Numbered from the stretch's first letter, positions 42,273 through 51,762 are shown. The stretch: 64,000 nt of DNA from JBAZZQ01 sp041658725 (GCA_041658725.1 JBAZZQ010000014.1:4683-68682); one strand, 5' to 3'. The notes: generated by a model from the letters alone, not told the origin. A program made the numbers and translations.

Positions 42273-42839
42273 CTATTGTCCTTCGGCGGATTGCTTTGTC
42301 AGCCATTTTCGCATGGCCTTGGCGGCGCCGGCGGCGAGTTCTTTGACACCGGAACGAGCGATGGCTTTGCTGAAACCGCAGCAATTGGCGACTCCGATGA
42401 TCTTGCCCGTAGCGGCGTCTATCAATTCCACCCGGCAAATTAACTGGGAGAAACCACCCATAACCCCGGAAATCGCACTGGTGGGCTGGTAGTGGATGAT
42501 CGAACCTCGCATGATCAGCATGGATCGGGCGTTGGAGTTTTCACTGGCCAGGTCGTAGATTCTTGGATTTTTTACAATCTGGTCGATAAAGGCCTGGCGT
42601 ACTTCCGTCGCGGCATAAGACGGGAACTGCCTTCCCATCTCGTTTCGGAAATCACCCATCTTGATCCTTTTATAGTCGATCAGGGCGGAGGGTGAAGCGT
42701 TTTTGATGATCGTCAGTTGTGATTGCCCTCCTCGCACTTCCTGAAGAAGTCGTTTGGCAATGAACATTTGGCAGCCCGTGCAACTGGCGAGGGCGGTCAA
42801 GAGTAAAACCCACAGGACATATTTACCGCTCTTCATCAT
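42273..42839 (-). CDS. Lipoprotein of unknown function (DUF4410-like)
   Basis: 188-residue predicted lipoprotein. The signal sequence ends ASCTGC with lipidation at one of the two Cys (20 or 23). The remainder is alpha/beta: SALIDYKRIKMGDF, RQAFIDQIVKNPRI, and the strand pattern ICRVELIDAATGKIIGVANCCGFS. This resembles DUF4410-type proteins, whose GSGSR-like loop here reads SGVMGGFSQL; this match is by eye. The stop of fabZ lies eight bases upstream, so it is co-transcribed. Function unknown; a role in the envelope is likely. Confidence 0.6.
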   Translation of the reverse strand: MMKSGKYVLWVLLLTALASCTGCQMFIAKRLLQEVRGGQSQLTIIKNASPSALIDYKRIKMGDFRNEMGRQFPSYAATEVRQAFIDQIVKNPRIYDLASENSNARSMLIMRGSIIHYQPTSAISGVMGGFSQLICRVELIDAATGKIIGVANCCGFSKAIARSGVKELAAGAAKAMRKWLTKQSAEGQ

Positions 42840-42847
42840 TAGTTCTC

Positions 42848-43321
42848 CTAAACAGGCATGCCTATAATTTTAGCTTCGAATACCATTTTCGCGTCGACGA
42901 ATCCCTGGATATAGTGGATGCTTCGCCGAGGCCTGACTTCCAGGGCCGTTCCCAGCAAAATCAATTTCGACGGAGGGATAACGGTTCCGCGAAATTTGAC
43001 CTCGTCCACTCCCCCGAAACCAAAAAATCCCCCGTTATGTAAAACGTGACGGGTGTAAAAAGAAGCCAGTTGAGCCGCCGCCTCGATCATGATGACCCCG
43101 GGCAAAAGAGGCCGACCCGGAATATGACCGCGGACCCAGAACTCATCTTCCCGAACATCTTTAAAACCCGCGATTTTATGTTCCTCGGTATTAAGATAAA
43201 GAATCCCGTCGAGATGTTCCATCTCGTAGCGCTGCGGATTCCCTTTTCGAATCCCTTCTTTATCGACGACAATACTATTCAAATCTATCTTCGATAGATC
43301 GATCACCGGCTGCGGGGGCAT
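42848..43321 (-). CDS. FabZ-like beta-hydroxyacyl-ACP dehydratase
   Basis: 157-residue hot-dog fold dehydratase that forms trans-2-enoyl-ACP in fatty-acid elongation. The active-site helix reads GHIPGRPLLPGVIMIEAAAQ in pieces, with catalytic His66 and Glu80, as in FabZ (H-F-P-G-x-P-x-M-P-G-V-x-x-x-E). A 45-residue N-terminal extension and the replacement of HFPG by HIPG set it slightly apart from FabZ and toward FabA/FabZ-like relatives. It lies in an operon with a PfkB kinase, a mini-histone, and two lipoproteins, without other fatty-acid genes. Confidence 0.85.
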   Translation of the reverse strand: MPPQPVIDLSKIDLNSIVVDKEGIRKGNPQRYEMEHLDGILYLNTEEHKIAGFKDVREDEFWVRGHIPGRPLLPGVIMIEAAAQLASFYTRHVLHNGGFFGFGGVDEVKFRGTVIPPSKLILLGTALEVRPRRSIHYIQGFVDAKMVFEAKIIGMPV

Positions 43322-43355
43322 AACTTTTCCTATTCTTGAAAATCGACGGCAAATA

Positions 43356-43538
43356 TCACTGGGTCTCTTCCGTAGAGCGAACTTCCAGAACCCGTTTGCG
43401 GATTTCCTGGGCCATGCTCTTGATCTCCTGCATCGCTTTCCGGACCCGAGTGCCGGCCGCGCGGTTTCCTCCGGTCGCCTTGGCGAGATCTTCTTCCACC
43501 TGCAACACCAGAGCCTTTAACTGCTGATATTCCTGCAT
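43356..43538 (-). CDS. Histone H1-like (Hc1-like) DNA-binding protein
   Basis: 60-residue basic, helical protein that begins MQEYQQLKALVLQVEEDL and continues GGNRAAGTRVRKAMQEI then MAQEIRKRVLEVR. The GN-x-AA-x-x-RVRK core matches the N-terminal half of chlamydial Hc1-type histones and the short versions found in planctomycetes and verrucomicrobia. It probably compacts the chromosome. GGAGG precedes the ATG at four to nine bases. It sits between fabZ (34-base gap) and pfkB (24-base gap). The Lys/Ala-rich C-terminal tail of true Hc1 is absent. Confidence 0.78.
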   Translation of the reverse strand: MQEYQQLKALVLQVEEDLAKATGGNRAAGTRVRKAMQEIKSMAQEIRKRVLEVRSTEETQ

Positions 43539-43562
43539 CGTTTGTTACCTCCAACCATAGAA

Positions 43563-44510
43563 TTATTGTTTATTTTGTCTTTGAAACTCCAATATCGTCT
43601 GCAAGGACGGGATCCCCGTACTGGCCCCGGGGGCCTGGATGCAAAACGTGGCCGTCGCGTTCCCGAGTCGGCAGGCTTCGGAAAAATCCAGCCCCGAACT
43701 CAATCCCGCCAAAAACCCAGCGTCCCAGGAATCGCCGGCGCCCGTCGTATCCTCGACCCTGCAAACTTTATAGGCTTTAACAAAACCATTGTCCCCATTC
43801 GCCTTGCGATAGTAAACCCCTTTTTCCCCCAATTTGACCACGATATTCTTGCCGCCGTTATCCTGAAAGAATTTTGCCATTTCCACCGGATCGGTCAATC
43901 CGGTAATCGCCATGGCCTCCGGCTCGGACGGGACAAAATAATCCAGTTCCGAGAGCATGGGAAAAATCACCTCTCGCCATCGGTCCTGACTGGCCTGGAC
44001 GTAAACCGTATCCAGAAGAGTCTGAACACCTCGCGCGCGAATCTTTTTCAAAACTCCCGCCAGAGGTTTGCCATCCAGGGCGGGCATGAGCATGACACCT
44101 CCGATGTAGCAAAATTTGTGCAGGGCGATAAAATCGATATTGATATCCGAGGCCTGGAGCGTGGCGTTGGTTCCCATGGTATGAACAAACCTTCGCTCTC
44201 CCGTGCTGTCTACCATAACAAACGTAAACGGGGTATTTGTAGCCTTCTCACGGATGACGCCTGAAACGTCTATCCCAAATCCTTTCGCCTGTTCGAGCAC
44301 AAAATCGCCCAGCATGTCGGTCCCCAGTTTGACGATCAGGCTGTTGGCGATACCCATCTTTCCCAGGTCAATCGCGGCATTGACCGCACAGCCGCCCGTC
44401 GTAATGGCCAACTTGTCAAACAAAACCAATTCCTTTGGAGCCGGCACCGTGTCAATCGTCCTTCCGATCGCGTCCACAGTGGCAATGCCCACGTTTACGA
44501 TGTCTGTCAT
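43563..44510 (-). CDS. PfkB-family sugar kinase
   Basis: 315-residue ribokinase-fold kinase. The N-terminal signature is seen at TTGGCAVNAAIDLGKMG, the C-terminal one at DTTGAGDSWDAGFLAGL, where the second Asp is the catalytic base. It phosphorylates a sugar or nucleoside with ATP. Sequences such as VGIATVDAIGRTIDTVP at the start and the lid segment VIREKATNTPFTFVMVD fit the general carbohydrate kinase group, not 1-phosphofructokinase specifically. It is the second gene of the operon that continues to the histone gene. Substrate unknown. Confidence 0.88.
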   Translation of the reverse strand: MTDIVNVGIATVDAIGRTIDTVPAPKELVLFDKLAITTGGCAVNAAIDLGKMGIANSLIVKLGTDMLGDFVLEQAKGFGIDVSGVIREKATNTPFTFVMVDSTGERRFVHTMGTNATLQASDINIDFIALHKFCYIGGVMLMPALDGKPLAGVLKKIRARGVQTLLDTVYVQASQDRWREVIFPMLSELDYFVPSEPEAMAITGLTDPVEMAKFFQDNGGKNIVVKLGEKGVYYRKANGDNGFVKAYKVCRVEDTTGAGDSWDAGFLAGLSSGLDFSEACRLGNATATFCIQAPGASTGIPSLQTILEFQRQNKQ

Positions 44511-44527
44511 TTTGCTTTCTCCTATTC

Positions 44528-45127
44528 TTACCGGGATTTGAATGGCTTGCCGCTGTTCGGCATTGTTAAATGCTGATATTCCTGATGAATAGCGGAAAGA
44601 TCAGCCCTCGTTTTGGTCATTTGGGCGGAAACATTCGCCATATAAAATCGTAGCTGGTCCAACAATTGCTCATGCCGACTAAACAGTTCCTCCCACGTCG
44701 AATTTCGCTGCGAGATCGCTTCATTCTGCACAGAGGGACGATGAAGAGGAAAACTTAAACGAGTTTCATTGTCGCCCTTTTCGATTTTCCTAAGCGTTAG
44801 ATGACGTTCGGGAAAGTCCCTCTTCAAAATATCTTCTATCAGTTTGATGTCTGATTCCAGAGTATACGGTTCATAAATAATCGTAATTTCATTTTTGGTG
44901 GTCTTTTCCTGGGCAAGGGCAGGAATAATTTCGCCCAATTCAAGACATTGATCGTGAAAATAGATATTAGCGAACCGGTCGATGAAAAGGCAGGTGCCTT
45001 TCGCTTGAGTTGTGGGCGCGTGTAACACACTCATCACACCTTTCGTCGAAGAAGGATGCGATGTTCCGGATAACGAACCGGATAATCCCCAAATCATGCA
45101 ACTGATACTTATTATTATCTCGATCAT
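44528..45127 (-). CDS. Protein with ExbD-like C-terminal fold, unknown
   Basis: 199-residue protein with a short N-terminal hydrophobic helix (about 1-17). Residues about 43-110 show an alternating pattern GTCLFIDRFANIYFHD, ELGEIIPAL, EITIIYEPYT, IKLIEDILKR, HLTLRKIE. This is the strand-helix order of the ExbD/TolR periplasmic domain. No ExbB or TonB gene is near. The tail is a long polar helix (LLDQLRFYMANVSAQMTKTRADL). It starts the operon that leads to pfkB (17-base gap). The fold call is an inference. No function claimed. Confidence 0.5.
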   Translation of the reverse strand: MIEIIISISCMIWGLSGSLSGTSHPSSTKGVMSVLHAPTTQAKGTCLFIDRFANIYFHDQCLELGEIIPALAQEKTTKNEITIIYEPYTLESDIKLIEDILKRDFPERHLTLRKIEKGDNETRLSFPLHRPSVQNEAISQRNSTWEELFSRHEQLLDQLRFYMANVSAQMTKTRADLSAIHQEYQHLTMPNSGKPFKSR

Positions 45128-45193
45128 TCTATTATAAATTTACCCGACCAATATCCATAATGCAAGCAAACCCGATTTTCCGATAAAGATTAA

Positions 45194-46198
45194 ATGGGCA
45201 ACGATAAAAAACTGGATCGCAGGGCCTTTCTAAAGGTGCTGGCCGGTGGAGCAGTCTCCACTGCGCTTTTAAAAATGGGTCTGCCCTCGTCCTTTGCTCA
45301 GAAAGTCTTCGGTCAGGTTCCCGCCACCGAACCTTTTTTGATGGATCAGGGCAAATCCCTGGTCATTCGCGTTCGCTCTCAAAGGGTCATGGGGTATGAC
45401 GGTCTGAATCGGCGAATTTTGCGGGATATGATCGCTTACGGACTGAATGAATTGATCGGAGTAACTTCACTTTCCCTGGCCCTGAAGGAACTCTTTACCA
45501 AAAAAGACATTATTGGATTCAAATTCAACAGTTCCGGCGCCAAACTGCTGGGAACCAACACCCCGTTGGCAGAGGAGCTTTTGCGGCTGATGACTCGATC
45601 CGGGTATGATCCATCGCGGATATTGTTCATCGAAGTTCAACCAAGCGACGATACACTTCCCAGGGTCGGCAAGGTTAAATTCGGATGGGGAAAGGAAATG
45701 AATTTCGGGTCCGGAAAAGACTCGTTCGCTTGCGTTCTCGATCAGGTTACGGCGATGGTGAACGTCGGTCTGCTGAAAACCAACCCCGTGGCCGGTATGA
45801 GCGGATGTTTGAAAAATATGGCCTACGGATTGATAAAGCATCCCGCACGTTATCATGCCAATCATTGCACCCCCTATATCGCGGATATCTATCAGATGCC
45901 CATTATTCGCAAAAAAGTAAGGTTTAATCTCTTAAATGCCCTTCGCGTTCTGGTGCAGAATGAATCCTCCGGCGCGGCGGGTGTGGTCATGGAAGACAAC
46001 AGCCTCATTTTCGGACATGACGTCGTGGCAGTGGATGCCACCGGATTTGAAATTCTCGACGGCCTGCGTAAAAAGAAAGGATTTAAACCACTGATCGAGG
46101 AGGGAGATTTTCCAGCCCAGTTAATCGTTTCCGCGCAAAAAGGACTCGGTGTCTACCACCCGGACCAGATACAGCAAAAGGGAATCAGTGCAGAATGA
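45194..46198 (+). CDS. Tat-exported DUF362 protein
   Basis: 334-residue protein with a twin-arginine signal (LDRRAFLKVLAGGAV) and cleavage near residue 37. The remainder belongs to the DUF362 group, with DIIGFKFN, SRILFIEVQPSD, MVNVGLLKTNPVAGMSGCLKNMAYG and VVAVDATGFEILDGL. These proteins often carry or load metal cofactors, but this one has no ferredoxin motif. It stands alone, convergent with the secretin gene. Its stop is inside the left arm of a perfect 24-base inverted repeat. Function unknown. Confidence 0.75.
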   Translation: MGNDKKLDRRAFLKVLAGGAVSTALLKMGLPSSFAQKVFGQVPATEPFLMDQGKSLVIRVRSQRVMGYDGLNRRILRDMIAYGLNELIGVTSLSLALKELFTKKDIIGFKFNSSGAKLLGTNTPLAEELLRLMTRSGYDPSRILFIEVQPSDDTLPRVGKVKFGWGKEMNFGSGKDSFACVLDQVTAMVNVGLLKTNPVAGMSGCLKNMAYGLIKHPARYHANHCTPYIADIYQMPIIRKKVRFNLLNALRVLVQNESSGAAGVVMEDNSLIFGHDVVAVDATGFEILDGLRKKKGFKPLIEEGDFPAQLIVSAQKGLGVYHPDQIQQKGISAE

Positions 46199-46304
46199 CT
46201 AAATCCTAATGTCTAATCAATGTCTAATGACTAATGTCCAAATATCTAAACAACGAGCCCACGCACAGCTCTTTTTAGGCATTAGACATTAGGATTTAGT
46301 CATT
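46194..46304. repeat. 24-bp perfect inverted repeat at two convergent stop codons
   Basis: Arms 46194-46217 and 46281-46304 are exact reverse complements (AATGACTAAATCCTAATG...). The left arm holds the DUF362 stop and the right arm holds the secretin stop. Short repeats of TGTCTAAT/CTAATGTC fill part of the loop. It can act as a two-way terminator, and its words are typical of repeats spread in planctomycete genomes. Confidence 0.9.
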
Positions 46305-49300
46305 AATCCTCGGTCCCTTCGCCCGACGACCTGGTCGTTTCACCGGCACCGGCCTGTTCGGTTTCTTCTCTCAGAATAATCTTGGGTTTGACCAGGATCA
46401 GCAAGGTAAAGGTGTCCTTGGTCACCGCTTTATTCGTAAAGAGCCGCTTGATAAGAGGTATTTTGTTTAAGACGGGAGGGCCGGCTTCGCTTTCCACGGT
46501 CCCGCTTTGCTTTAAACCACCGATAAGGACAGTCCCGCCGTCCGGCACGGAGACCTGCGTTATGATCGCCTGGGAACGTAATCCTGGAACATGCATATTC
46601 GTAAACCCGACACCGCCCGTGCTACTGGCCGTTCCGGTACCGGTGGCAGTGGTAGATCCACCCCCGCTTGTTACGGTGGGGACTTGGACGTTCAAATCCA
46701 AAGCGGCATCCGGACTGGTAATCGTTGGCTCGACGAGAAGATTAACATATCGCAGATCTGTCGTATTGGCCTGAACCCTTAGTAGCGTTCCGAATGACAT
46801 AAAACTGGCCTGGATATTCGCACCGGCAGCTCCACTCCCGATTTGTTGACTCACACCGCCAATATACGGCTGAATCGATTCGATCCGGATAAGCCCCTCT
46901 GTTCCATTTTGCATGATGACTCGTGGCGCCTGGACGATATTACTGTATCGGTCGATCTGGGTCGCTTCCAGGAGGAAGTTCACCTGAAGATCGTCCAGAA
47001 ACGCGCCCATCACCTGGAACGCCGGCCTGGTTGCTCTATCGGCCAGGCTTCCTGGTACGTTGGTCGACTCCGGCGCGACCAGCGAATTGGAGCCGCTCAT
47101 GAATGGAAATGGAGAAAACCCGGCACGGTTTCCTCCGGGAACCAACGCTTGACTTCCCCAGGGTTGAGCATAACCACTGGGAATAACACCGGTCCCTCCC
47201 GGTGCAGGGGTCGGAAGGCCACTCAGATAAGAAAATGCCCGGGGTTGCAATATGGGTACGCCGGAACCCACAAATCGCGGATCACCAAAGGTGTTTTCCG
47301 CCCCTGTATAGTCATATCCGGCATTGCCCTGATTCAAAACCATATCCAGATTGACCCCGATCTTTTCCAGAAAATTACTGGAAACCGTTACAAACCTGGC
47401 CTCCAGAGAAATCTGGACTGTCTGGGATTCCCGCATCTTGGCCAGAAATTGCTCAATTTCACTGTGGACCTCGGGTGACTGGCAGATAATCAGCCAATGC
47501 CGATTCCACAGATCGACTGTTCCCGAACCCTGCCCGATTGAACCCGGAACTTCGGGACTCCAAGTGTCCGGACGGACCAGCGTAACGATCAAATCCACGA
47601 TCGATTTGGCATTGCCGCCCACATTTTCCGCCTCTGTGTTTTGGGTTCTCGTTTGTTCCTGGCTACTACCCAATGCGCTGCCGGTGCTACCTCCACCTCC
47701 ACTTCCAGTGGAGGGTGCCTGAAGCTGTGCGACCGTAATATTTCGTTGGGAGGAAAACATCAAATCGTAAACATCATACACCTGGGTTGCCAACAACCCA
47801 ATCTCTGGCTTACTACCCTTGGTGCGCAGACTATCAGTGGTTGAAATACTCACCTTTCCATCCGAATCGATCGCGTAATTAAACTCCACGGTACCCATCG
47901 CCTTGAGGATGATTTCCAAGGCATCCTTGGCCGTAACATTTTTCAAATCATCCAAATCCTGCATTTTAACTTCATCGTCCGGGGTTACTCCTTCCGTCTC
48001 AAGAACATCCCAGCTAACGAGTACTTTTATGCCCTTAAGTTTAAACTGGTTGAAGGCGTTGCGAAGGTTCCCCTTGAACGCGGCCGTGTCCGGGAAAATT
48101 ATTGTTTTCAATTCTTTTCTCGTAATCGAGGTTAGCGATTCCCCGGTGCCTAATCGGCCAGTTTTCTTCAGGAGCTTTTCCCGCTTTTCCATCATTTCCC
48201 GCCAGTTTTTGGGATACGTGGTTTCATCCGCCCAGGGGATCAAGGCTTCCTCGGCGTCCACCAAAGATCTCTGGCCTTCGCGATGGTTCAATTCTTTTAT
48301 TTCCTGCTGACGGGCAAATTGGTCCATGTCCTGGACGTCTTCGATAAACCATTTGGCACGATCGTTATTCGGATCGATGATCAGAACCTGGTGGACCATG
48401 TCCAACGCTTCTTTATATTTATGATCCCGGCGAAGTTTGATCGCCTCCCCGAACAACTGCATGATCTTTTTGAATTTCTCCGACTGAATCTGCTGCTCAC
48501 GATCCAGTTTCTTCTGCTGGGCCTCTTTCATCTGGAGCAGCACCTGTTGCTGTTGAAATGCCTGCTCTTCGGAATCGATAAATTTGGCCAGACTGTCGTT
48601 CTCTAACAGAACCCGTTCCATCTCATCCTGATTGAACAATCGTCTGGACCGCAAAATATCATCGTGGGCCTGACGAAGCATATCCCGCGCCGCCAAATAT
48701 TGATGATCCACCACGGCTTGGCGAATCCGACGCTCGGTGCCCCGATAGGACGCTATCGCCTGTTCCTTCTGGACCTGCTGACCAGCGAGGATTTCATCCA
48801 GCAAGGTCGGTTGAGAAGGTTGACGGGATTGTCCGCCTGCCATAACCACGGGTGTGGGACGTTCCGTTACCACCGTCCGGCGTTGGTTGGCGGACCGTCT
48901 TACTTTAGTCGATTTCGTGACTGGAGCGTTTACCTGCCCTTCGGAAACCGTTAATCGTACAGTGGCGTCGCTTTCTTTCTTTGTCGGCCACGCCTTTTTA
49001 GTGAGTGATTTCTTTGAGGATGATATGGGCTTGCCCGCAAATACCGCGGGTTTGGTCGTGGGTTTCGCCTCGACCACAGAAGCCTCTACTTTCACGGTTA
49101 CTTTTTCTTTTTCCGTTATGACGCCGAGCTGAACTTTGGCGTCCTGGACCCAGGATTTAGGAACAAAGCTTTCCGCGTCGATGACTCTGGAATAATACTT
49201 TCGCGCCCCGGCAAAATCCGCGCTCTCCATCGCGCGCTTACCTTGAGATCTCGCCCCTTCGGCGACCCGATAATGGGTCGCCCCGCGGGCCGAGTCGTCC

Positions 49301-49545
49301 AGCAGCTTGTCCAGCTTGCTCCGCTCGTCCTGAGAAAGTTTCTTGACCTGATTGTCCACCCGACGAGCCTGGCGGAACAGAACGCTGGCTTGTTCATATT
49401 TATGATTTCCAAAAGCCTGCATCCCCTTTTCGATCAAGGCCCCAGGGTCTTGTGGTTGGGTGGTATTTTGTGCGTAGCCAAAGCCAACGAAAAGAAAAAT
49501 CGCCAGAACCACGCACACTCGAGCGAGAAATTTATCAGTCCGCAA
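46303..49545 (-). CDS. Secretin (PilQ/GspD family) with TPR-like N-terminus
   Basis: About 1080-residue outer-membrane pore subunit. A signal peptide ends near YAQN. Then come TPR-like helices (GMQAFGNHKYEQASVLFRQA), a long linker with coiled coil (about 275-420, rich in Gln/Lys/Glu), N-domain strands, and the secretin domain at the end (VPDGGTVLIGGL, GPPVLNKIPLIKRLF). Six or seven times longer TPR/linker than E. coli PilQ. A GTG at 49560 would start on the ribosome site GGAGG itself, so the TTG at 49545 is preferred. It ends the pilus-like operon. The preceding gene ends 221 bases upstream with no gene between. Confidence 0.88.
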   Translation of the reverse strand: MRTDKFLARVCVVLAIFLFVGFGYAQNTTQPQDPGALIEKGMQAFGNHKYEQASVLFRQARRVDNQVKKLSQDERSKLDKLLDDSARGATHYRVAEGARSQGKRAMESADFAGARKYYSRVIDAESFVPKSWVQDAKVQLGVITEKEKVTVKVEASVVEAKPTTKPAVFAGKPISSSKKSLTKKAWPTKKESDATVRLTVSEGQVNAPVTKSTKVRRSANQRRTVVTERPTPVVMAGGQSRQPSQPTLLDEILAGQQVQKEQAIASYRGTERRIRQAVVDHQYLAARDMLRQAHDDILRSRRLFNQDEMERVLLENDSLAKFIDSEEQAFQQQQVLLQMKEAQQKKLDREQQIQSEKFKKIMQLFGEAIKLRRDHKYKEALDMVHQVLIIDPNNDRAKWFIEDVQDMDQFARQQEIKELNHREGQRSLVDAEEALIPWADETTYPKNWREMMEKREKLLKKTGRLGTGESLTSITRKELKTIIFPDTAAFKGNLRNAFNQFKLKGIKVLVSWDVLETEGVTPDDEVKMQDLDDLKNVTAKDALEIILKAMGTVEFNYAIDSDGKVSISTTDSLRTKGSKPEIGLLATQVYDVYDLMFSSQRNITVAQLQAPSTGSGGGGSTGSALGSSQEQTRTQNTEAENVGGNAKSIVDLIVTLVRPDTWSPEVPGSIGQGSGTVDLWNRHWLIICQSPEVHSEIEQFLAKMRESQTVQISLEARFVTVSSNFLEKIGVNLDMVLNQGNAGYDYTGAENTFGDPRFVGSGVPILQPRAFSYLSGLPTPAPGGTGVIPSGYAQPWGSQALVPGGNRAGFSPFPFMSGSNSLVAPESTNVPGSLADRATRPAFQVMGAFLDDLQVNFLLEATQIDRYSNIVQAPRVIMQNGTEGLIRIESIQPYIGGVSQQIGSGAAGANIQASFMSFGTLLRVQANTTDLRYVNLLVEPTITSPDAALDLNVQVPTVTSGGGSTTATGTGTASSTGGVGFTNMHVPGLRSQAIITQVSVPDGGTVLIGGLKQSGTVESEAGPPVLNKIPLIKRLFTNKAVTKDTFTLLILVKPKIILREETEQAGAGETTRSSGEGTED

Positions 49546-49781
49546 TGTCGTATCCTCCACGTATTCTGAAAATATCTATATCCTGGTGCAGAGGGATCGA
49601 AGAAAAAATCTCCTCACGCATTTTTTCGTAGCTTTATCGCTTCAAACCTTGTCGGTAAGAAGTTTACCGCAGAGACATCCTTTGAGCAAGCGAAAAATCA
49701 AATAAGATAAAGACTTAAGGAAACTTTCATCGCCGGGTGTCACGGCTCGCGTCTTCGCTAAACCATACAAAAACCAGATTC

Positions 49782-51704
49782 CTATTTTTCTTTACCGGCC
49801 TTGGCCTTCTCGATCAAATCTTTTGCTTTGGCTTCTACCAGGCGTCGTCCCTGTTTGTAGAGAACATCCTTATACTTTTTAATGTCTTTATCAAAGCTAA
49901 TATTTAATGTATCTTGTTTCAAGATTGTCCCATCATCCATTTTAACAGTGATGACCGTGGCCGTTTCCTTTCGGGCCTCGGTCGAAGGCTTACCCGCCTC
50001 TTGAACAGTTACTTCAACATTCGGCGTAACCTCCTGGAGCGTCGCTCCGGTGCCGAAATCAATTTCCTGACGCGACTCGATGATCTTTCCATCCAGTTGA
50101 TTGCGCCAAGTCTTGCCTACCATTTTCTTTCCGCCAATGGATTGACCGGGTTTTACTTCGAAATTCTCTTTGTAAATATATCCCGCATTCCACTTGTAAA
50201 TGGTCACAGTCACGCTCTTGGCTCCGTTTGAGACATTGCTCAAGAAAAAATAGTTTTCACGCTCCACCGTCACCGGCACTGAGGACTCGGACCACGAGCC
50301 TTCGATACCGACCAGAAGCGTATTTTCAGGCTTCTTTAAGATCGGGGTGTAACCAGCCAAGGGGTTGAACATGACCACCCGCATCCGATATTTATAAGTC
50401 TTTCCCGGCGTGGCGGTTAAATCATGCACCCAGACCGTGAGTGTTTTCTGGTTTTTTCTTTGTTCGTCCGTCATGCGCATTGTTTCTCGCTGCGGGGTGA
50501 CTCTCTGCTGCGGCATCCCCGGTCCACCGGGTCCCATCGGAAATCCGCCCGGACCCCTTGGGTCCATGCCTCCGGGGCCCATCGGCATCCCCGGCATCCC
50601 CGGCATCCCTCCCGGACCCATTTCAGGACCACCGGCACGCTGACGGTTTATCGCCTCGGTCGGACGATTTCCACCCCGCCTGGGTCGTTCATTACCCATC
50701 ATAGGAGCATTCCCGCCTAGTCCTCCCGGACCACCCGTAAGCCCACCGCCAAGTCCGGGGCCAACAGACCTACTCCTGGGCGCGCGTCGAACCGGTTTGG
50801 GTTTTTCAACCGCGGGTTTGACTTCAGCCTGGGCTTTGATCTCTTTTTCTGATTCCGTGGGGTCTTTCCATTCGTCCGGACCACCTAATGTCAGCGGTGG
50901 AAATGCCGGTGTCAAGGCATAATTTTCTATTTCCGTGGGACTTCGAAACAGGTTAGCGATGGCTGCGGTTAGATTATCAAAGGAATCAACAGTTAAAGGT
51001 TTGTTCGGCTCGAGCAGCAATGCTTTTGGATCCAAAACGGAAGGGACATCCACCCACTTCCCGAGTTTTCCATCCGCGCCAACCTGGGTTCGTTGCAGGT
51101 CGGCTCGGAAAAAGAGGGGTTCGCGTTCCAGCTTTTCCGGAAGATATTCCATGGCCGAACGCTGTTTCTCCATATCGATCTGCCCCGCCACGGTTACCCA
51201 GCTTATTTCCGCTTCATCCTCAAAATTCTTCAGTAAGTCCTGAAGGTATTCCGTGCTTTTTAATTCCAGCGTGCTTCGACCGGTGGAAAAGACGAGCTTT
51301 TCAGGAACGGGCACCGGCGGAAGATCATATTTCGTTAGTATAGTGATCTGTTTATTTCGCTCGGGTCCACCTATGTTCATCGGCACCACCGGCGCAAGTG
51401 CGAGCTTAAGATCATCGGGTAATCCCACCAGTTTTAACGCCGGGTCCCTGGTGGTCGCGGTAGCGGGAACCTGAATCTTCGGCCATTGGCTTTGTTGATC
51501 CCTGGCCTTCTGTTCGATCCGCTCCGCGTTTTGCCGAACCAGGAGATACGCCTGGCCCGGACGAGCGACTTCACCGTCGATCAGGACGTTCGTGGGCGAA
51601 CTGATCATGTAGGCAAAGAGGGTATACAGCAATACGATGACGGCGATACCCAAAACACCCTTTTCAAAATGCTCTTCTATTGGATTGATTTTTTTTGTGG
51701 GCAT
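49782..51704 (-). CDS. Inner-membrane protein with Gly-Pro-Met-rich linker (pilus operon)
   Basis: 640-residue protein with one N-terminal membrane helix (about 17-36, GVLGIAVIVLLYTLFAYMI). The middle (about 315-415) is a low-complexity linker of GGP, GMP and PGG units. The C-terminal 200 residues are beta-rich (TPGKTYKYRMRVVMFNPL, YFFLSNVSNGAKSVTV). It has no clear family. The position between the PilO-like gene and the secretin fits a PilP-like connector that joins inner-membrane parts to the secretin. The ATG at 51704 follows GGGAG; the longer frame from 51800 overlaps the gene before it. Function inferred from location only. Confidence 0.6.
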   Translation of the reverse strand: MPTKKINPIEEHFEKGVLGIAVIVLLYTLFAYMISSPTNVLIDGEVARPGQAYLLVRQNAERIEQKARDQQSQWPKIQVPATATTRDPALKLVGLPDDLKLALAPVVPMNIGGPERNKQITILTKYDLPPVPVPEKLVFSTGRSTLELKSTEYLQDLLKNFEDEAEISWVTVAGQIDMEKQRSAMEYLPEKLEREPLFFRADLQRTQVGADGKLGKWVDVPSVLDPKALLLEPNKPLTVDSFDNLTAAIANLFRSPTEIENYALTPAFPPLTLGGPDEWKDPTESEKEIKAQAEVKPAVEKPKPVRRAPRSRSVGPGLGGGLTGGPGGLGGNAPMMGNERPRRGGNRPTEAINRQRAGGPEMGPGGMPGMPGMPMGPGGMDPRGPGGFPMGPGGPGMPQQRVTPQRETMRMTDEQRKNQKTLTVWVHDLTATPGKTYKYRMRVVMFNPLAGYTPILKKPENTLLVGIEGSWSESSVPVTVERENYFFLSNVSNGAKSVTVTIYKWNAGYIYKENFEVKPGQSIGGKKMVGKTWRNQLDGKIIESRQEIDFGTGATLQEVTPNVEVTVQEAGKPSTEARKETATVITVKMDDGTILKQDTLNISFDKDIKKYKDVLYKQGRRLVEAKAKDLIEKAKAGKEK

Positions 51705-51762
51705 ATTAATCTCCCGTATCCCTGGTCCCCCCGTGTTTTCTACATTACAGGGGGGACGGGGG

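Noticed and set aside
43542..44264. 240-codon open frame on the plus strand opposite the PfkB gene
   Set aside because: Antisense shadow of a well-supported kinase. The translation has no recognisable motif.
49545..49560. GTG at 49560 as start of the secretin
   Set aside because: The GTG lies on the GGAGG ribosome site; the TTG at 49545 is at a normal distance from it.
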